From Laburnicola sp. R22_1 (lineage: Eukaryota > Ascomycota > Dothideomycetes > Pleosporales > Didymosphaeriaceae): a DNA stretch of 64,000 nucleotides. The DNA is taken from contig JACONQ010000013.1 in the NCBI GenBank assembly GCA_014281115.1, forward strand, positions 858,501 through 922,500, written 5' to 3'. A program made the position numbers and the translations under genes. This document shows, in pieces, positions 1 through 11,500 of this stretch. The notes under the pieces were generated by a model. That model saw only the letters and a program-made list of their open reading frames with translations. It was not told where the DNA came from and did not search any database. Each line of letters opens with the position of its first letter. Position 1 is the first letter of the stretch.

Positions 1-2
1 GC

Positions 3-1193
3 TGGTTCCGGCTTGTGGAGAACATAAAGGCTAAGTATGGTATCCTAGATAAGGACACCTATAATTTCGACGAGTCTAGCTTTATAATAGGCATAATATT
101 AACTGGAGTGGTAGTCACAGGCTCTAAGCGTTAAGGACGGCTAAAGCAGGTGCAGTAGGGCAATAGGGAGTGGACAACAGTCATCTAAGGCATTAACGCA
201 ATAGGGTGGTGGATCCCACCCTTTATTATCTTTGGGGGCAAGCACCACCTCTCCGCCTGGTATAAGGAGAAGGATCTACCTCATAATTGGGTTATTGCAG
301 TCTCTAAGAACGGCTGGACAACAAATAAGCTTGGTCTGTAATGGCTGAAGCACTTTGATGAGTATACAAAGAGGCGTACTATTAGTGGAGTACGTTTGCT
401 CATTATTAATGGCCACAAAAGTCACAACTCGCTCGAATTCCAGGATTACTGTAAAAAGAGTAATATTATTACTCTCTGTATACCTCCACATTTGTCGCAC
501 CTCTTGCAGCCACTTGACGTGGGTTGTTTTGCGCTGTTAAAGAAGGCGTATGGGCGCCAAGCCGAGAATCTGATGCGCAACCATATTACGCACATCACCA
601 AAATCGAGTTCTTACCTTGCTTTATTGCTGCTTTTAAGGCTTTAATTACTAAAAGTAATATCAAAGGAGGCTTTCGAGGTGCTGGCCTAGTGCCCCACGA
701 CCCAGAGGCTGTACTATCGCAGCTTGACGTCCGCCTGCGTACGCCTCCAGAATGTACTATTCGCGATAGTACATGGGAGTCGCAAACTCCGCGAAATAGT
801 ACAGAACTTGGGTCACAATCAATGCTGGTTAAGCAGAGGATTTAAAGGCATATAGATAGTTCCCTAACTTATATAGTTGAGGTGGTGGAAAAGCTCGTTA
901 AAGGCGCTGAGCTGATAGGGCATTCTTTAGTGTTGATAACCAAACGCAACGCCGAACTTTAAGCTACTAATGAGGCCGCCACGCGATATAAATCGCACAA
1001 AAGAAAGCGATTGCAGCAAGAAGGAGCTCTTACAGCTAAAGAGGGCCAGCGGCTGGCTACTCTAAAGGACTTTGCGGCGCGCAGTGATGGCAAGAAGGCA
1101 AAGAAGAGGGCGCGCGTTGATGGAGGCGAGCCAACTTAATAGCGCTGTGGACGCTGCGGCGAGCCTGGGCACAATAGAACAACGTGTAAATAA
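3..1193 (+). pseudogene. Pogo/Fot-like DDE transposase, RIP-damaged; 5' part lies outside the window
   Basis: The reading frame stays open in one phase from base 3 to a stop at 1191-1193 if TAA/TAG codons at former Gln positions are ignored. It encodes the DDE_1 half of a pogo-type transposase. Visible motifs are YNFDES (first catalytic Asp, codon 69-71), LLIINGHKSH (second position, Asp to Asn at 408-410) and LQPLDV (third Asp, 516-518). A Lys/Arg-rich linker follows. The C-terminus has a CCHC zinc knuckle, CX2CX4HX4C, at 1146-1187, directly before the final stop. The N-terminal helix-turn-helix part is missing because the window starts inside the gene. Stops and the Asp-to-Asn change fit RIP, so the copy is dead. 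Confidence 0.9.
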
Positions 1194-1303
1194 CCTACAG
1201 AAGTAGATTCTGAATAGATTGGCCTATTTAGACTATTGATAATAGTTCGTATTGACTCTGTACTGTCGTGAATAGTACATGTTTTGGTGGGGTCTTGGCA
1301 AAA

Positions 1304-1336
1304 GTGAGTCGCTCGGTTGGGTGAGTCGCTCGGTTG
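1304..1336 (-). repeat. Right terminal repeat of the first pogo-like element: 17-bp doublet
   Basis: GTGAGTCGCTCGGTTG occurs at 1304-1319 and again at 1321-1336, a 17-bp period. It lies about 110 bp after the transposase stop, where the inverted terminal repeat of this element is expected. The left end is outside the window, so the exact boundary is inferred. Confidence 0.6.
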
Positions 1337-1344
1337 TGGAGTAC

Positions 1345-1905
1345 GTTAGTATATAAGTATAGAGTAATTACTAATATATATATAGGCATAGTGCACTAAA
1401 CTAATATTACGTAATTAATAACTAAGCGTATATAATATATAATTACTATAACTGGCTAATATTTCTCTTAGTAAGAATAGCCTAATAAAATAAAATATAC
1501 TTTAAGTAAAAACTATTATCTTTTTTAATATACTTAATAAGTTTATAATTTCCCTTTTACGCTCTTTATAATTACTAAGTAGAGGGCTTTACTTTTTTAT
1601 GATATTATTTAACATAAAAGTCTTTATTATCCTACTTTTAGGTAGATAAATTAACGCTATATAAAGCTAAAATTATAATATAAAAAATCTTTTTACTAGC
1701 GTATAAAATCTATTTATATTTTAATATAGTTAAGTTATTAGGCAAATTTATTTATACACAAGTTTTTAGTATAGGTTATTCTCTAAAATTACTTTTAATA
1801 TTAAATTATTAACTTTTTTATTATTAGCTATAGTATTTTTATTAAATTATCTAATTAACTCTAAATAGTATTAGTTAATAGCTATAAGACTAATAATCTT
1901 TATGT
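1345..1905. other. AT-rich, RIP-degraded relic without a recognisable gene
   Basis: Very AT-rich sequence with frequent TAA/TTA in all frames. I recognise no coding motif. It ends at the GTGTT duplication of the following solo LTR and may be the left part of the element that carries the R repeat. Confidence 0.4.
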
Positions 1906-2153
1906 GTGTTTGTTAGATACGTAAGTATCTTTAATAAGATGAGATAAAAGTGATGGATTTAATAATGCATTGATTGTCGAGTAATCTCTCTCGGAGAAGC
2001 TTAGCTATCGTACGCAATATCTATCTAGCGCTAAGACGCACTAGTAATAGTGCGGAGTAGTGTAATAGTAGTACGCCAGTCTCCTTTGTGTATTTTACAG
2101 TGATCTCACAGTGAAATCACTGTAAGTTACACCAACTGTCGTTATAAGGAGAC

Positions 2154-2475
2154 TGTTAGATATAAGGGTATCTTTGATGTATGAGATGGATTATGGTGGA
2201 TTTTTATAATGGTTGAGATTATTGATTGTGTTAGAGAAGCTCGGCTATGCGCGAGGTGTCTATCTAGTGCCAAGACGTTGTCATTCCTAAAGGGGCTTAG
2301 CGTAGCGCTAAATAGCTCCCAGGTCGACCTGTGAGCTGTTGATTGGTCCATCGGCCCCACTTTGGTGATTACTGTGCGCCAGCCTCCTCGGTGTGATTTA
2401 CAGTAATTTCATCGTGAGGAGACCATATAATTGGACACACATTCACCGTGATTCACAGTGACTGTCTATCTGACA
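2154..2475 (-). repeat. 3' LTR of copia element 1
   Basis: 322 bp, TGTTAGATATAAGGG to CTATCTGACA. Same length as the 5' copy; differences seen are transitions. Confidence 0.92.
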
Positions 2476-5070
2476 CACCCCCTTAGCTTGGATTATCTTG
2501 GGCCAAGCTGGACACATCTCTTTCGCAGCCGTACTATGGCTCATAGTCCAAATGCTTCCATCCTTTGTTCTAGTTCGTGCAGGTCGACCTCTTGGTCGGT
2601 GATCCTTCCTGCAACGTCTTCAAGTCCTAGTTGATTTAAGAACTTGGTCTATTTCCTGGCTGGCAGAGCCTTTGTAAGGCCATCTGCTGCCATCTCTTCT
2701 GATTGTTGGTACTGGACTTTGATAGCTCCACGTACTACTTCTTGTCGAAGCCAGTGATTGTGTATATCGACATGCCTAAGCTTGGTTTGCAACTTGGCGA
2801 TCTCTTTAGTAACAAGTCGAATTGTTTGTTAATTGTCGCAATTGATTATAATTGTTAATGGTGAGAGCGTAATCTTAAGCTCAGCGATTAACTAAGCGGT
2901 AAAGAGTGCCTCCTTTGCAACCTGTAAGAGTGCCAGCAACTCAGCTTTAGTTGTTGAGGTGGTGACTGTGTCTTGCTTGTTTGCCTTCTAGGCGACAAGT
3001 CTACCAAACAGCTTAATGATGTATCCTTGCAAGCTTTTCCTGTCAGGGGTATTGTCTGCAAACAACGCGTCGCTCGCGACTTCGTAGGTGTCTGCTCCTC
3101 CAGAGCGTAGCCCTAATGATCGGGTGGAGGATAGGTATAGCAGCACGCGGTCGGCGGCGTTGTGATGGTCGTTGCTGGGATTTGATAGAAAGCGCGATAA
3201 TTGGGAGCTTGCGAAAGCGATATCTGGGCGCGTGGTTACTGCAGCGTAGAGGATTGATCCGATCTTTCGCTGGTATCGATTGATCTCTGCCTTTGAGGCG
3301 AGTCCTTTTTAGGGAAGTAGTTCGACTGCCGTTATTGGTGTATCGTGCTTAAGGTCGCGTTGGTTAATAAGGCGGCTGATCTTGTCTATATAGGACGCCT
3401 CTTTCTTATCACTGCGTTAGCAGCGTGTTTCTAATCCTTTGAGTATGCGACGATAAGGTCGTCTACATAGAAGAAGATGATAATGCCGTCTTTGATCATA
3501 CAGCAGGGTTCGTGCGGGACTGCGGTGAAACCGAGATCCTCGAGCACGCTGGTAAATTCTCTCTGCCACAGTAGTGGTGAGATTCGTAGACCATACAGTG
3601 CCTTATGCACCTGTAGGATGGTGCCTGATCGGGTATAACCTTGTGGCATTCTCATGTAGAGTTCTCTGTCCAGTTTCGCGTGGACGAAAGCGTTGGTGAC
3701 GTCGTACTGGCTGAGCTCTAGGTCGAACCGAGCCGCCATAGACATGAGCAGGCGGAATAATCGTCCTGCGAGTGTTGCTGCGTAGGTGTCCTGAGTAGTA
3801 AGGTGGCTTTGTTAATCTCCGCGCACTACCAGCCTAGCTTTGCAGTTCTAAAATTGGTAATGTTTGTTAAGTTTATAGGTATACACCCACATACAGTTAA
3901 GGATCTGGTGGCCGCGTGATCGCACTGGGGCAACAGGCACCTCACTCCATAACTTCATTTCTTAGTGGCTCTGTAGATGCAATCGCTTGGCATCCCTCCA
4001 TATCTTAAATAGTGGGTGATCTTCTATCCGTGTTCTGCAAGATAGGGTTCTGGCAAAGAGCTCTAATGGGGTTTCTTGCCTGCTGCGAGCATGCGTCTGA
4101 ATTGCGCTTTGTTAAGTAGCTTTCCTTTGTATTTGCCTTGGCTTCCTGCTTCTGTTCCTGCTAGGAAGGCGGTTGCCCATGGCACAGCACGTTAATCTGG
4201 CTGTGGTGATCCTATGGGGATTTGTTCATATTGATCGTGTTCGCTGCTCACCATTGATTGGGCAAGCAGTGCGATAGGCGGAGGTGTCGCTGGTGGTGAT
4301 GGGTAGGTGTAATTGATCTTCCTCCCTTGATAGTACCCTGGAGCATTATCGTCATCCTCGCGGGAGTTAGTGATCGACTCATCCTCGTATAAAGACTCGG
4401 TGTTTTCGTGTTCCGGTGGTGAGGGCGGTAGCTCCACTAATTGGGTCCATGCAGCAATCTCTTTATAAGTGCTATGCATAAGGTTGTCCAACAGGTCTTC
4501 TTCTTTACCTGAGAATACTGATTTTTCGTCAAAGATAATATCTTGGGTACTGATGACTTTCCCGAGTGGAGGTATCCATATCCTCCAGATGTTTGTTGAT
4601 TGGTAGCCCACTAGGTATCCAATCCATGCTTTCGGATCTAACCTTTAGAGCTTGCTCTTGCTGCGTTTTGTATCGTCGGTTATAGCGAAGGCTTTACAGC
4701 TATAGGCCTAAGGTGAGCCTGGTTCGGTTTCTTTGGTTGAGTGACAATGCCGTTTTGGAAAGCAACTGTCGTAAAGAATACTTCGTGTGGTGATCGCCAT
4801 TGATTGGCGTAGTTCGGAGTTCGATTGTATAGGTATACAGCCGCTCGTGTGATTTCTAGCCATAGTGTCCAGGGAAGGTTGGCGTCAAGTCGCATTGCAC
4901 GACTCTTCTCCTTGATTACACCCCCTGAGCGTTCAGCTCCTCCATTTTGAGCTTGGGTATTAGGTGCTGAAGGCTCGATAACGATACCTTCACTAACACA
5001 CTATCTGTGAACGTCTTGCTTAACTAAGAAGATCTTATTGTCCGATTCGATGACTTTAACTGTCACCTTA

Positions 5071-5556
5071 CTGCCTACTAAGCCACAGATGCTGGCGGGC
5101 GCGACAATAACCTGGGACAGCTCCTCCGGCGTCGACTCTGTCTGAGCTCCCAGCAGGGGTGCCTCTCATCCTGACATCTTGCCACACGAGGCAACCTCCC
5201 CTACGCTCTCCTACTCTCCTTACCTCTCCTTACTGTCTACACGATCCTTACCTTTCCTATACTAGTTTTACGCTAAGGTCTTGGCACTTTTCAACACAGC
5301 TTTGGGGCAGCCGAAGCTGCCCCTGCTTTGGATTGTTATATGTATAATAGCTACACCCCGACATCTCAGCCTATAGGCATAAAGACACGGATTCAGCCCC
5401 CGCACGGAGGGGGGCGGACTCTTACGAGCCGCTGCAAGAGACGGCAATAGCTTATAGCATGAATCGCCTTTACCATCTGGCTGGCCCCAGATGGCTACTC
5501 GGCGCGTCCCCATGCCCCATGGGAGGCTAGAACCTAGGTTCCTGGACGTTAATCAA

Positions 5557-5589
<33 letters not shown>
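5071..5589 (+). mobile_element. SINE-like structured element with 14-bp target-site duplication
   Basis: The integrase reading of copia 1 is cleanly interrupted here. TAACTGTCACCTTA occurs at 5057-5070 and 5590-5603, and removing one copy plus the insert restores the integrase frame. The 3' end is a simple-repeat tail of 11 ACT units (5558-5590). Strong perfect hairpins lie at 5304-5323 (8-bp stem, CGAA loop) and 5473-5494 (8-bp stem, 6-base loop). Further C/G-run pairings lie near 5397-5410. No protein of this element is recognised. A long variable duplication and a simple-repeat tail point to target-primed reverse transcription, hence SINE-like. I see no clear pol III box B, so its origin is open. 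Confidence 0.7.

Positions 5590-5590
<1 letters not shown>
5558..5590. repeat. (ACT)11 microsatellite, tail of the SINE-like element
   Basis: Eleven perfect ACT units ending exactly at the downstream target duplication. It also explains the poly-Ser run seen in the minus-strand integrase frame here. Confidence 0.9.
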
Positions 5591-5591
<1 letters not shown>

Positions 5592-7792
5592 ACTGTCACC
5601 TTAAACTGTACTTTTATGAATAGTACAAATTCCTTCAGCAGTTTGATAATTGTTCGTGCTGGTCGGTTGTCTTTGAAGTAGAAATCCCAAGCCATGCCTG
5701 AGAATTGATTGGTGATAAGCATTTGGCTTTTCTCGCCGGTGGAGCTCTTATCTTCGAAGTCGTGAAAGTCTATAGCGACTCTCTCACCGGGACCGTCATT
5801 AATTTGTTTGGCCTGTCGTCTAATTTGTCGCTTGAGCTTTGATCTGCCGCAAGCATCGCATTGGACCGTAGTCAGTCCTTTAAGGCGCACCCCCTTAGAG
5901 TGATTTACTGTGTGTTCAAGCGCCTGAGGACCTGGGTGGCCTAATTGTTTGTGCCATGTAATGGCGTCCGCCTTTTGCGCTCGCCGTGCGGTGCGCGTGG
6001 TGATCTTGTGTGTGGCGTATGTACTATTGCGTATAGTACAGTTTTGTGTTAGTATTGCTCTGAACTCTAGTACCTATTGATCGTGTACTTCTTGAAGTTC
6101 GGCCAGGATAGTGTTATCTCTTCTCCTGATCTTTGTTGGTTCTGCTTGCGTGTCCCACCAGAGGCCTTGCCTGCGGAGTAATTGGAACGACACTAGATTG
6201 CATAGCAGATCAGGGCAGTAGGCGACGTTGTCTAGCCTTACTACGCGATTTCCTTGCTCGCTTCTGACGTGCAGATGGACGCTCCTATATCCTTTTATGC
6301 ATACTCGTGATGATCCCGCCCATATGAAGTCTCCTGGCGACGGTGGCCGCAGTGTGACGAATCGATCGATATCATTAAAGATGTGGCAGGTCGTGCCTGA
6401 ATCGAGGATCGCGGAGTAACGTAGTGGGTAAATGTTCGGGTCTAAGTGGTAGGATGCGGCATTGAAGCTCGCTGGGAGGTCGGTGATTCGTCTGCCATCT
6501 AGTCATTCATCGTTAGCAACTTTAGTGATTCGAGTTGGAGTGGGAGTATGTGATTGTTTGATCTTTGGTGTCTGTGATCTTGGACGCTTTACGGATCTCA
6601 AGCCCTCGATGAGCACTGGGTCATTCTCCATCCTGAATTTTATTAGGGCAACTACTGTAGGCTTCGGTTGAAACCAGTTAGGTTGCTTTTCGGGGAATGC
6701 GTAAAAGCAATCTTTCAGACTATGGCGTTGTTCACAAGCAGGGCACTTGAGGTTTGATCCCTCTTGGCCACCAACTGCCGTTGGCTCATCGTCAGTGATT
6801 CGTACGGACTGCTTGGATTTGGCCCTAGAGCCAGCTTTATTGGCGCGTGATCTGCCTCGCTTTAGTGATGCTGCTTCATCCACAGGATAGGCGTCCCTAT
6901 CTGCGGCCTGGGTGGGTTCACCACTGCCAGCGAGAGATGGTCCTGCAGCAGCAAAAGCGCCCTTCTGTTTACCCTTGATCGAGTGCTGCAGTACCATATG
7001 TTCTCGGAAGAGTTTCACCATTTGTTTTCTTTGAACAGTTTGATCCTTGCTTCCATATTGCTAGAAGGTCGTAACCCACATAGGTGCGACGTTGGATACT
7101 GCCTTCATGAAGTCTTGTTTGACTGAGTCTGGCTGCTGAAGTTCTAAGACGTCGTTGTACTCAGCTTCTGTAGCCGCATGATCGTACTTAGCAAGCCAGG
7201 CTGCCCATGATCCGGCAGCCCTCATCGGCTTGAGGGCGTCTTGATATCTGCCCCTTGCTCGTCGTTGTTCGTCGTGTTGGTCAACCCCAACCGTGGTTGT
7301 GAGGTTGTTAATCCATTGTCTAATTGATTGACCTGGGGTGCAGCAGTTGGTCTGCAAGTGTACCGAGGTCGTGGATTGGATGAGGGTAACCAGCTTATCT
7401 AGGTCCGCCTTCTCCTCTCGATATGCGCGCTCGAGTATTTTGTAGGTCTTGAGTTGATTCTTGTAGAAGTCGATATTATCTTTGTATGCCTTTGCGCCAG
7501 CTGTTGATAGCTGTGACGGTAGCGATGGAGGCTCGTCGGGATGGACGGCTGTATACGCGCCATTTGGTTGATAGCTACCGATGTTTGGTGCGACTGGAAT
7601 GATTGGTTTGATCGTAGGTTGATTGGGTAGAGCTGGGTCGATGAGATCCCAGATTTCCAGCGATTGGCTTCGGGCTTTGATTTGCCTTAGCCACGGTGTG
7701 AAGTTTGAGTAATCGGCCAGGATCACTGTGGAATCCCTGAGTGTCGATAGAGCTATAATAATCGGCTTGATTAAGGCAGTGAGACTCTTAAT

Positions 7793-8114
7793 TGTCAGAT
7801 ATGAGGGTATCTTTGATGTATGAGATGGATTATGGTGGATTTTTATGATAGTTGAGATTATTAATTGTGTTGGAGAAGCTCGGCTATGCGCGAGGTGTCT
7901 ATCTAGTGCCAAGACGTTGTCATTCCTAAAGGGGCTTAGCGTAGCGCTAAATAGCTCCCAGGTCGACCTGTGAGCTGTTGATTGGTCCATCGGCCCCACT
8001 TTGGTGATTACTGTGCGCCAGCCTCCTTGGTGTGATTTACAGTAATTTCATCGTGAGGAGACCATATAATTGGACACACATTCACCGTGATTCACAGTGA
8101 CTGTCTATCTGACA
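7793..8114 (-). repeat. 5' LTR of copia element 1
   Basis: 322 bp, TGTCAGATATGAGGG to CTATCTGACA. The minus-strand gag frame is open through part of this LTR, with an ATG at 7999. Confidence 0.92.
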
Positions 8115-8194
8115 GAGACTATGTGATTGGACGCACGTGACTACTGGATTTCACAGTGAAATCACAGTGATTTCCAGTGACCTAATATCTGACA

Positions 8195-8279
8195 GTGTTA
8201 TTAATTAACTACCTAGAAGTAGAATAATAAACTTTGGCTTTTATCTTAAATAATATAATAAAAAAAGCAAAGCCCCCTG
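8195..8279 (+). repeat. R repeat, left part
   Basis: Starts GTGTTATTAATTAAC, then CTACCTAG, a TAGAATAATAAA stretch and GCAAAGCCCCCTG. It matches the R copies at 43263, 45207, 45370 and 52027. It is cut at 8279 by copia 2 and continues at 13300. Confidence 0.7.
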
Positions 8280-8432
8280 TGTTAGATTGTTGAGATCCTT
8301 AGTCGAAAGTTGAGGCAATTGTTGATTGTAACTATTAAGCTATGGGAGCCCTGTATACTCCTGAGTAGAGTACAGGCCAAGGCGCTAACGTAATTACAGC
8401 ACCGCTAACATAATTACCTAAAATCTGTCACA
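8280..8432 (-). repeat. 3' LTR of copia element 2
   Basis: 153 bp, pairs with 13147-13299. Differences are mainly C/T and G/A. Confidence 0.9.
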
Positions 8433-8584
8433 CACCCCCTTAGCTTTAGGAGGATCGTAAGATTAATTAAAGCTGAAAATATCCTTGTATAGGCTGTTTT
8501 TATTGATTGTTAGTGTTGCAATTAATGTTGTAATTGTTGACTTAAATGCCACTAATGTCACTATTGTAAATCGCCCTATAAACG

Positions 8585-11500
8585 CTAAGCAATATTAACT
8601 AGATGGAGCTGTCGTATAAACTTCTAATGCTTAGCTTTTAAGAGGATCTTAGTGAGGCCGTTGGTAGCCATCTTGTTAGTAGGGACCTATTTGACTACGA
8701 GTTGTTGACGCTCTACTTCTTGTTGTATCTAGAGTTAATAGATATCGACGTGGCGGAGCTTTGTATAAAGCCGATCTAGATCCTTGTTAATAATTCCCAC
8801 TGTCTGCTGGTTGTCACAGTATATTATAGAAGTACGCCTGTTTTGAATAAGATACTATTAAAGAAGCGAAGCCACTCTGCTATTTGCGATCTAGCAAATG
8901 AGATAGATAATAGCTCTGATTCTGTGGTTGATTTAGTGACTGTACGTTGAATAGTAGCCTTCTAGTTGACGATTATGCTATAGAGGAAGAAGCACTAGCC
9001 TTGTGAGCTACGATAAGTCTTCTAATTGTTGGCGTATGAGGTATTTAATGCCCTAAAGAACAATGGATTGCGATAGCCCTGCTTGTTAGAGACTACTTCT
9101 GTAATATTGTTGTTATAGGATTCTTTAATAGCGTAATACTAAGTCGCTAGGAGGTAACGCCAGACGCGTTGTACTGCTACGATATGCGACTATCTGGGAT
9201 TGGTGAGATGGCAAGCAAGTATGATGTGACTATAAGCGACGTTAGGTCGCGTTCAGTATGTAATATATGCTAGGTGGCTAACAAGCTCCTAATAAAGCTT
9301 TGTGCGGCTAGCGTTAGTCTCCTTGAGCGACTTGTCGAGCGAGTTAACGTCTAGTGGAAACTTAGGTTTCTTATGGCCTGCTAGTTAGATGCTGTATTTT
9401 TTATAAACCTTGTTAATGTATATGTCTTGTATAAGCCAAAGCTTTTGCTTTGAGCGGTCTTGTATAATCCTTACCCCTAAGAACTAGGATAGGTCTCCTA
9501 TTGCCTTGATACTAAAGCGATCCTTGAGTTGGCTCTTGAGTTTGTGGTGTAGTGAGGCGTTTGATTTATAAAAGGCCATAACAATATTGTTAATATAGAC
9601 GAATAAGATGAGCCACTTGTTGATGTATAAGTAGGGGAAGCCGTTAACGCGTCTGAGCCCTAGCTACTTAATTGCTACTTGAAATATATTGTACCATAGA
9701 AGCGGAGCGTCTTTCAAACTTTAGAGGGCGCGCAGCACCTCTAGGAGATTACTGTCCTCTTTAAAACTGTTAGGCGTCTTTGCGTAGAGCTTGTAATTAA
9801 GCATAGAGTTAAGGAAAGTGTTGGGTATATTGTACTGCTTAAGCTCCAATCCAAAGTAATTGGCAATTGCGATAACTGCTTAAAAGGTGCGTGCAGTAAG
9901 CATAGCTGTGTACGTGTTGCCAAACTGCTCCTATAAGTCGCCTTGCGCAACAAGTTGAGCTTTGTATTTGTAGAGGTAGCCATTCTTATTAATCTTATAT
10001 GCAAATACCCACATGAGCGGGATCACCTCTACGCCTTTGTCTAGCGCGGATTGTAGCGTTGCTGAGGTCTTGCGGAAGCAGCCCTTACCCTAGACCTCTT
10101 AATACTCACGCTCAGCAGCTTTCATAAACTGCTTACTATATGGATGGGTCTTGAGCTGACCTATATGCTGCGGGGGAGGCGGCAACTAACTTTGGTGGAT
10201 TTGAAAGTTGTCTGCCTTGTTATTGTTGATTGTAATTGCAGCAAAGGTATGTAAGTATAACTCTACATTTTGTGCTCCCAGTTAAATTGCGTAAGTCTTA
10301 GGATTGCCTAGATAAGTGGGTGCCTTACGCACACGCTTTATAGTGACAATATTGTCTTGTGAGAGATCTAGATCGCATTAATGTAGCGTGTTGTTGTTGC
10401 GTCGATTAGGTATATAGCCTTTAATTGGCATAGCCATTTCAACCTTTGTAAAAGGTTAATGCGTTAAACATGATATTGCGGGTGCGGACAACGCGATTCT
10501 TTGTGGGTAGCCAGATTCTGAAGACGTTTGTACTGTTGTAGCCTACAAGATAACTAATTAGAGCGCGTGAGGCTGTCTTTGCTCTGCGCGGTAGGTGTTT
10601 GTTAAGGACGTACGCTAGTTGAGGATTGCTGTTGGCGTTTGATTAATTAAGTATGCTGCTGTCTTTGTCATCTTGTTTAACAGTCGCTTTGGTAGATTGC
10701 CCTATAGGCGTAGAGCTTGTGCCTTTGTCATAATGACTTTGCCAGCGATCTCTGCTCCTTTATTCTGGGCTGGCGTATCTAGAGCGCGAAGCTCAAAGCG
10801 TATATCTAGGTTAGCACAAAGTCGCTTTGTAAAGTAGATGATACTACGCTCTGCGTTAAGCTTAAGCGCGATAATGTTATAGTTGTATTGACGCTAAATC
10901 TGTCGTATAAGGTTTTGGAGCCAGTAGTGGAGTTAAGCCTCTGACTTTGTTGCAAAGGTATCTGCCTCATGTTAGCGAGAGTACTAACAGATAGCATAAA
11001 CACCCCATTTGTCTCTATTATAGCATAACTCTCCTTGTTGTTGCAGTTGTATAACGTTAACTAAGATTTAGTAAAAAGGATAAACAGCGTCTTGCGGCGT
11101 ATAGTGGGAAACCTGCTCTATGAGTTTTAACTCTGTATAAATTTGATAGAAATCTTATTGTAGTAAACCTGTTGGGTTCACCTTCACGCCGTTAACGTTG
11201 TCAGACAGGTGATTGACGACTTTGCGGCCTAGATGGCCCCAGATCTAATAAGCAAGTTTTAGAGAGATCTCTTAAGTCTTTGAAGTAGTTAATAGGCGGG
11301 TGGCTATTGCGATTAAGGACAACTTTAATAGACGACGCGACGCGTTAGCGTTAACTAGCTAGTGGCCCTTACAATACTCTAGGTAAATAATAACGCTGTC
11401 TTTGTTGTACAGCGCATCTCTGCCTAAGTTAAAATGAACTCTAATATCTCGACAATGTCCTAGTCTAATAACGCTGGTGATAAAGCCGCGTACGAGAGCT

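Larger units (their letters stand above)
2541..7999 (-). pseudogene. Copia 1 gag-pol polyprotein, interrupted
   Basis: Retrotransposon structural protein and replication enzymes. On the minus strand, gag runs from the LTR (ATG at 7999) with one amber stop at about 7061. It reaches a CX2CX3HX4C zinc knuckle (CPACEQRHSLKDC, near 6720-6760). The protease motif LDSGTTCHIF follows at about 6385-6415, then WHKQLGHPG (GAG_pre-integrase, about 5950) and CDACGRSK (end of the HHCC finger). Integrase starts at GERVAIDFHDF (about 5780), is broken by the SINE-like insert, and resumes after 5070 with NTQAQNGGAERS and the TLWLEITRAAVYLYNRTPN stretch. The reverse transcriptase keeps FFYVDDLIVAYSKD (about 3430-3475). 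RNase H ends at DGLTKAL, and a stop lies at 2541-2543. Several stops sit at Gln codons, so the copy is not functional. Confidence 0.88.
2154..8114 (-). mobile_element. Ty1/copia retrotransposon 1 (5.96 kb), complete but mutated
   Basis: Both 322-bp LTRs are present (2154-2475 and 7793-8114), begin TGT and end TGACA, and are flanked by the 5-bp duplication GAGAC (2149-2153, 8115-8119). Domain order on the minus strand is gag with zinc knuckle, aspartic protease, GAG_pre-integrase, integrase, reverse transcriptase, RNase H, which defines Ty1/copia. A polypurine tract lies at about 2476-2490 next to the 3' LTR. The two LTRs differ at only a few transition sites. A SINE-like element interrupts the integrase at 5071-5589. 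Confidence 0.93.
1911..8194. repeat. Solo LTR of a copia relative, split by a later copia insertion
   Basis: Bases 1911-2153 plus 8120-8194 form one LTR that starts TGTTAGATAC and ends ATCTGACA. It is flanked by a perfect 5-bp duplication, GTGTT (1906-1910 and 8195-8199). Its sequence is a diverged relative of the LTR of the copia element that interrupts it: the start, the CCTTTGTG/ACAGTGA central part and the CTGACA end all align. No internal domain is left, which is typical of LTR-LTR recombination. The host copia insertion duplicated GAGAC inside it. Confidence 0.85.
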
